Shown here in pieces: positions 15,327 to 17,984 of a DNA stretch of 17,984 nt. Both the position numbers and the translations under genes were made by a program. Positions within the stretch are counted from its first letter, which is position 1, and each line of letters begins with the position of its first letter. The DNA comes from Ideonella sp. (GTDB lineage: Bacteria; Pseudomonadota; Gammaproteobacteria; Burkholderiales; Burkholderiaceae_C): positions 1-17,984 of the forward strand of contig JADKIA010000032.1 of NCBI GenBank assembly GCA_016721465.1. Direction: 5' to 3'. The notes under the pieces are model-generated. The model searched no databases and was not told the DNA's origin. It saw only the letters and a program-made list of their open reading frames with translations.

Positions 15327-16786
15327 TCAGTGCCCTTCCCCCCCCGCTTGCGTCGCCGTCGTAATTCCCGCGTGTCGCGAGACGCGGATGCCCCGTAGCT
15401 TCTTCATCAGCGCCTGAAATTGGCGCGTTGCACTGTTGCCTGTCTCCGCACTGCGCGTAGGTTTCCCCGACGTTGCGATTCGTTGCGGCGAAGCGCGTCT
15501 CCTGCACGACTGGAAACGCCGCTCGATGTCCTCGACCGATTTCTCACGCGCCACCTTCTTCACGCGCTTTAACTCCTCACCGTTGCTGGCACGTCAAGAT
15601 CGTCCAGCCAGCGGCCCCCGATGATACTGGCGACGTGAGCGTTGGCTTGGCGGACGACGCCGTCGGCAGCCAGGATCACGGCGCGATGGATGGTGTTCTC
15701 CAGTTCGCGCACATTGCCCGGCCAGTCATGGTCCACCAGCAGGCTCATCGCCCCTTCGGAGATCTCGCAATCAGGCGCCCCGATCCGACAGAACTTCTTC
15801 AGGAAGTGAAAGGCCAGCCAGGAATGTGTCACGCCGGTCGCGCAGCGGCGGCGCCTGGATCAGGAACACGTTGATGCGGTAGTACAGGTCCTCGCGGAAC
15901 GTGCCTTCCGCGACCATCGCTTTCAGATCCTTGTTGGTCGCGACGATCAGGCGCACGTTGGCACTGTGCGCCACCGTGCTGCCCACCGCGCGGAACTCGC
16001 GCTCCTGGATCACGCGCAGCAGCTTCGCTTGCGTGTCGAGCGGGATGTTGCCGATCTCGTCGAAGAACAGGCTGCCGTTGTCGGCCAACTCAAACATGCC
16101 GCGCTTGTTCGCCACCGCGCCGGTGAACGAACCCTTGAGCGTGGCCGAACAGCTCGCTTTCGAGCAGGTCCTCGCTGAGCGTATTGCAGTCGACCGTGAC
16201 GAAGGGCTGGTCGGCGCGCAGGCTGTTGTAGTGGATGCGCGCGCAATCATCCTTGCCGGTGCCGCTTTCGCCGGTGACCAGCACGGTGCTGTTGGTCGGC
16301 GCGCATTGCGCGATCAGCCTGAACGCCTTGCATCGCCGGGCTGGAACCGATGATGTTCTCGAAGCGGAACTTGGCGCTGACCTCGGTCTTGAGCTTGCGG
16401 TTTTCCTGCAGCAGGCGACGGTGTTCCAGCGCGCGCTCGACCACGTGCGACAGTTCGTCCGGATCGAAGGGCTTGGACAGATAGTCGAACGCGCCGAGTT
16501 TCATCGCCCGCACAGCGGTTTGGTCTTCGGATAGCCCGGTGACCATCACCACCTCGATGTCCGGATGCCGTTCTTTGACGTTCTGCAATACCTCCAGGCC
16601 GTCGATGCCGGGCATCTTGATGTCCAGGATGACGAGGTCGTAGCCGCCTGCCTCGACCCGTTCCAGGCCTTCGCGGCTGTCCTGCGCCACGTCGACGGTG
16701 CGTTCGCCATCGCCCAGGATGCGTTGACAACTGCGCAGGACGATTTCCTCGTCGTCGATGACCAAAATCCGCGCGCTCTTGCTCAT
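15327..16786 (-). CDS. Sigma-54-dependent NtrC-family response regulator, frameshifted
   Basis: Transcription activator of about 486 codons. The ATG at 16786 overlaps the kinase stop in an ATGA. The receiver (1-120) has DDEE at 11-14, phospho-acceptor D55 in ILDIKMPG and K105 in SKPFD. The AAA+ domain shows Walker A GESGTGK (about 16260-16280), the sigma-54 contact loop GSFTGA (16116-16133, a variant of GAFTGA), Walker B SLFFDEIGNIPL and the FREDLYYRINVFL segment. The C-terminal part ends with a Fis-type helix-turn-helix, SVEDIERRF then WNVGETYAQCG-like and FQALMKKL, in shifting frames. Indels lie near 16330, 16255, 16140, 15780, 15570 and 15450. With the kinase it forms a two-component system converging on the sigma-54 operon, its most obvious target. 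Confidence 0.88.
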
Positions 16787-17984
16787 GTCTCTTCTTTCAC
16801 TTGCGGCTCACCGGCCTCGGGTTGGATGGGCAAGCGGATGCGGAAGGTCGTGCCGACCCCCACCTTGCTTTCCACCCTGATCCAGCGCCATGGGGCCTTG
16901 CACGATGCCGTAGCTGACCGACAGGCCGAGCCCGGTGCCCTTGCCGACGCCCTTGGTGGTGAAGAACGGCTCGAAGATGCGTTCGATCGAGGGTTTCGGG
17001 ATGCCGCAGCCGTCGTCCTGGACCGCGGCATTTCGACCAGCGGCACCGGCCATGCCGGTCCTTGCCCGCGAAGGTCACGTGGACACCTCAACGTGTCCGG
17101 TCCCGCGATCGCCTGCTGCGCGTTGACGATGATGTTCAGCATCACCTGCTTGATCATGTCCGCATCGCCCCCAGACCTGCGGCCAGGCCGGGTCGAGGCG
17201 GCGGAAGATCTCGATGCTTTGCAGCGAGGCCAGGCGTTCGACGAAGGTCACGGTGTCGCCGACCACCTGGTTCAGATCGAAATGGCCCTTGACCGGGAAC
17301 CTTCTCGCGCGCGAAGTCCAGCAGCCGCTTGATGATGGCGGCACAGCGCTTGGTCTCGCGGATCACAAGATCGAGATCCTCGGCGTCCTGCGTGCCGTTC
17401 GGCGTCTTCTTGCGCATCAGCGAGGTGAAAGTCAGCACGCCCGTCAGCGGATTGTTCAATTCGTGCGAAGCGTGGCAGGCCCCTCGTGGAGCGAATGGCC
17501 GGTATCCACCCGCCCAGCACCGGGTGGCCGGCGGGGTGTTCATAGCGGCTGGCGGTGGAACAGGTCCCAGCTCGTTGCGGATCGGCTCCATCGCCGAGCA
17601 GGCGTTTGCCCGTCAGGTCGGTGTGGTCCTGCCAGCGTTGATCGTCAGGCACCTTCTGCCCCGGGGGCTTGCTGGTCAGGTGGCAGCGCACGCGGGAGCT
17701 CGGACTGCCGCTGGAACTGGATCGCCGGTCTCCGAGCGGCGATTCGAATGGATGATGTATGCCATCGCCTTGGTGAGCACCCGCACCCGCTCGATGCCCG
17801 CCTGCCGGCCGACGTCCTCGATGATCTTCTCTGACACCTCGCGCTGGTTGGTCAGCATGGCGTAGCGCGTACTCTTGACGATGATCTCGGCCACCTGGGT
17901 GACGTGCCGGGCGATCTCCTCCTGCAGGTGCTCCTGCTGGTGGCGCACGATGTAGAAAGGCAACGCGATCATCGCCGGGGACAG
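16783..17984 (-). CDS. Sensor histidine kinase with c-heme-like periplasmic sensor, partial and frameshifted
   Basis: The 5' end lies beyond the right edge. The visible protein starts with the end of a membrane segment (MIALPFYIVRHQQ), then a periplasmic domain with VAEIIVKSTRYAML, IERVRVLTK, IIHSN and two heme-like sites: RVRCHLTSKP at about 17675-17694 and CSTASRYEHPAG at about 17540-17560. In each an Arg codon (CGC) stands where Cys is expected. The catalytic part has the H box SHELNNPLTG, N box MLNIIVNAQQAI, G1 DDGCGIP, F box FEPFFTTK and G2 GKGTGLGLSVSYG, and ends QVKEET. Only about 15 codons separate the sensor from the H box, so the second membrane helix and linker are missing. Several indels interrupt it. 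It probably phosphorylates the overlapping NtrC-type regulator in response to a periplasmic redox or ligand signal. Confidence 0.8.

Overview
The window is high-GC DNA whose gene content fits a betaproteobacterium of the order Burkholderiales: an orphan Bug/TctC-type receptor, a TAXI-TRAP transporter, and a periplasmic nitrate reductase operon in the napDAGHBC order. No rRNA, tRNA, CRISPR array or insertion sequence was seen. Reading frames are unbroken from about 2.7 to 9.9 kb. Genes at 1-2.4 kb and 9.9-18 kb carry many one-base indels. Most of these are probably consensus errors, because protein similarity resumes in another frame and several indels compensate each other.

Layout: (1) 1-2389, minus strand: a TAXI-family TRAP receptor followed by a fused TRAP permease that runs off the left edge. 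(2) 2721-3989, plus: a membrane-anchored receiver protein with a long Ala/Glu/Arg coiled coil. (3) 4054-5040, plus: a Bug-type solute receptor, followed by a 103-bp imperfect palindrome. (4) 11393-5196, minus: an Fe-S-assembly-like small protein, a 5'-truncated napD, then napA, napG, napH, napB and napC. A perfect Fnr/Dnr/Nnr-type box lies just upstream. (5) 11711-15265, plus: a near-consensus sigma-54 promoter and two upstream copies of a repeat. These precede a receiver with a C-terminal membrane domain, a stand-alone receiver, a multiheme c-type cytochrome with a C-terminal membrane anchor, and a FdnI/HydC-like cytochrome b. (6) 17984-15327, minus and convergent: a sensor kinase with what look like damaged c-heme motifs in its periplasmic domain, overlapping by ATGA a sigma-54-dependent NtrC-family response regulator.

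Regions 5 and 6 form the most interesting unit. I infer that the kinase and its sigma-54 activator drive the sigma-54 promoter of an inner-membrane quinone:multiheme-cytochrome oxidoreductase. This resembles the Geobacter CbcBA/CbcL oxidoreductases, with CbcBA controlled by a sigma-54 regulator (BccR), but adds two receiver proteins without DNA-binding domains. Next to nap, this would give the cell two alternative quinol-to-periplasm electron routes under different regulation: an Fnr-type regulator for nap and sigma-54 for the multiheme complex.
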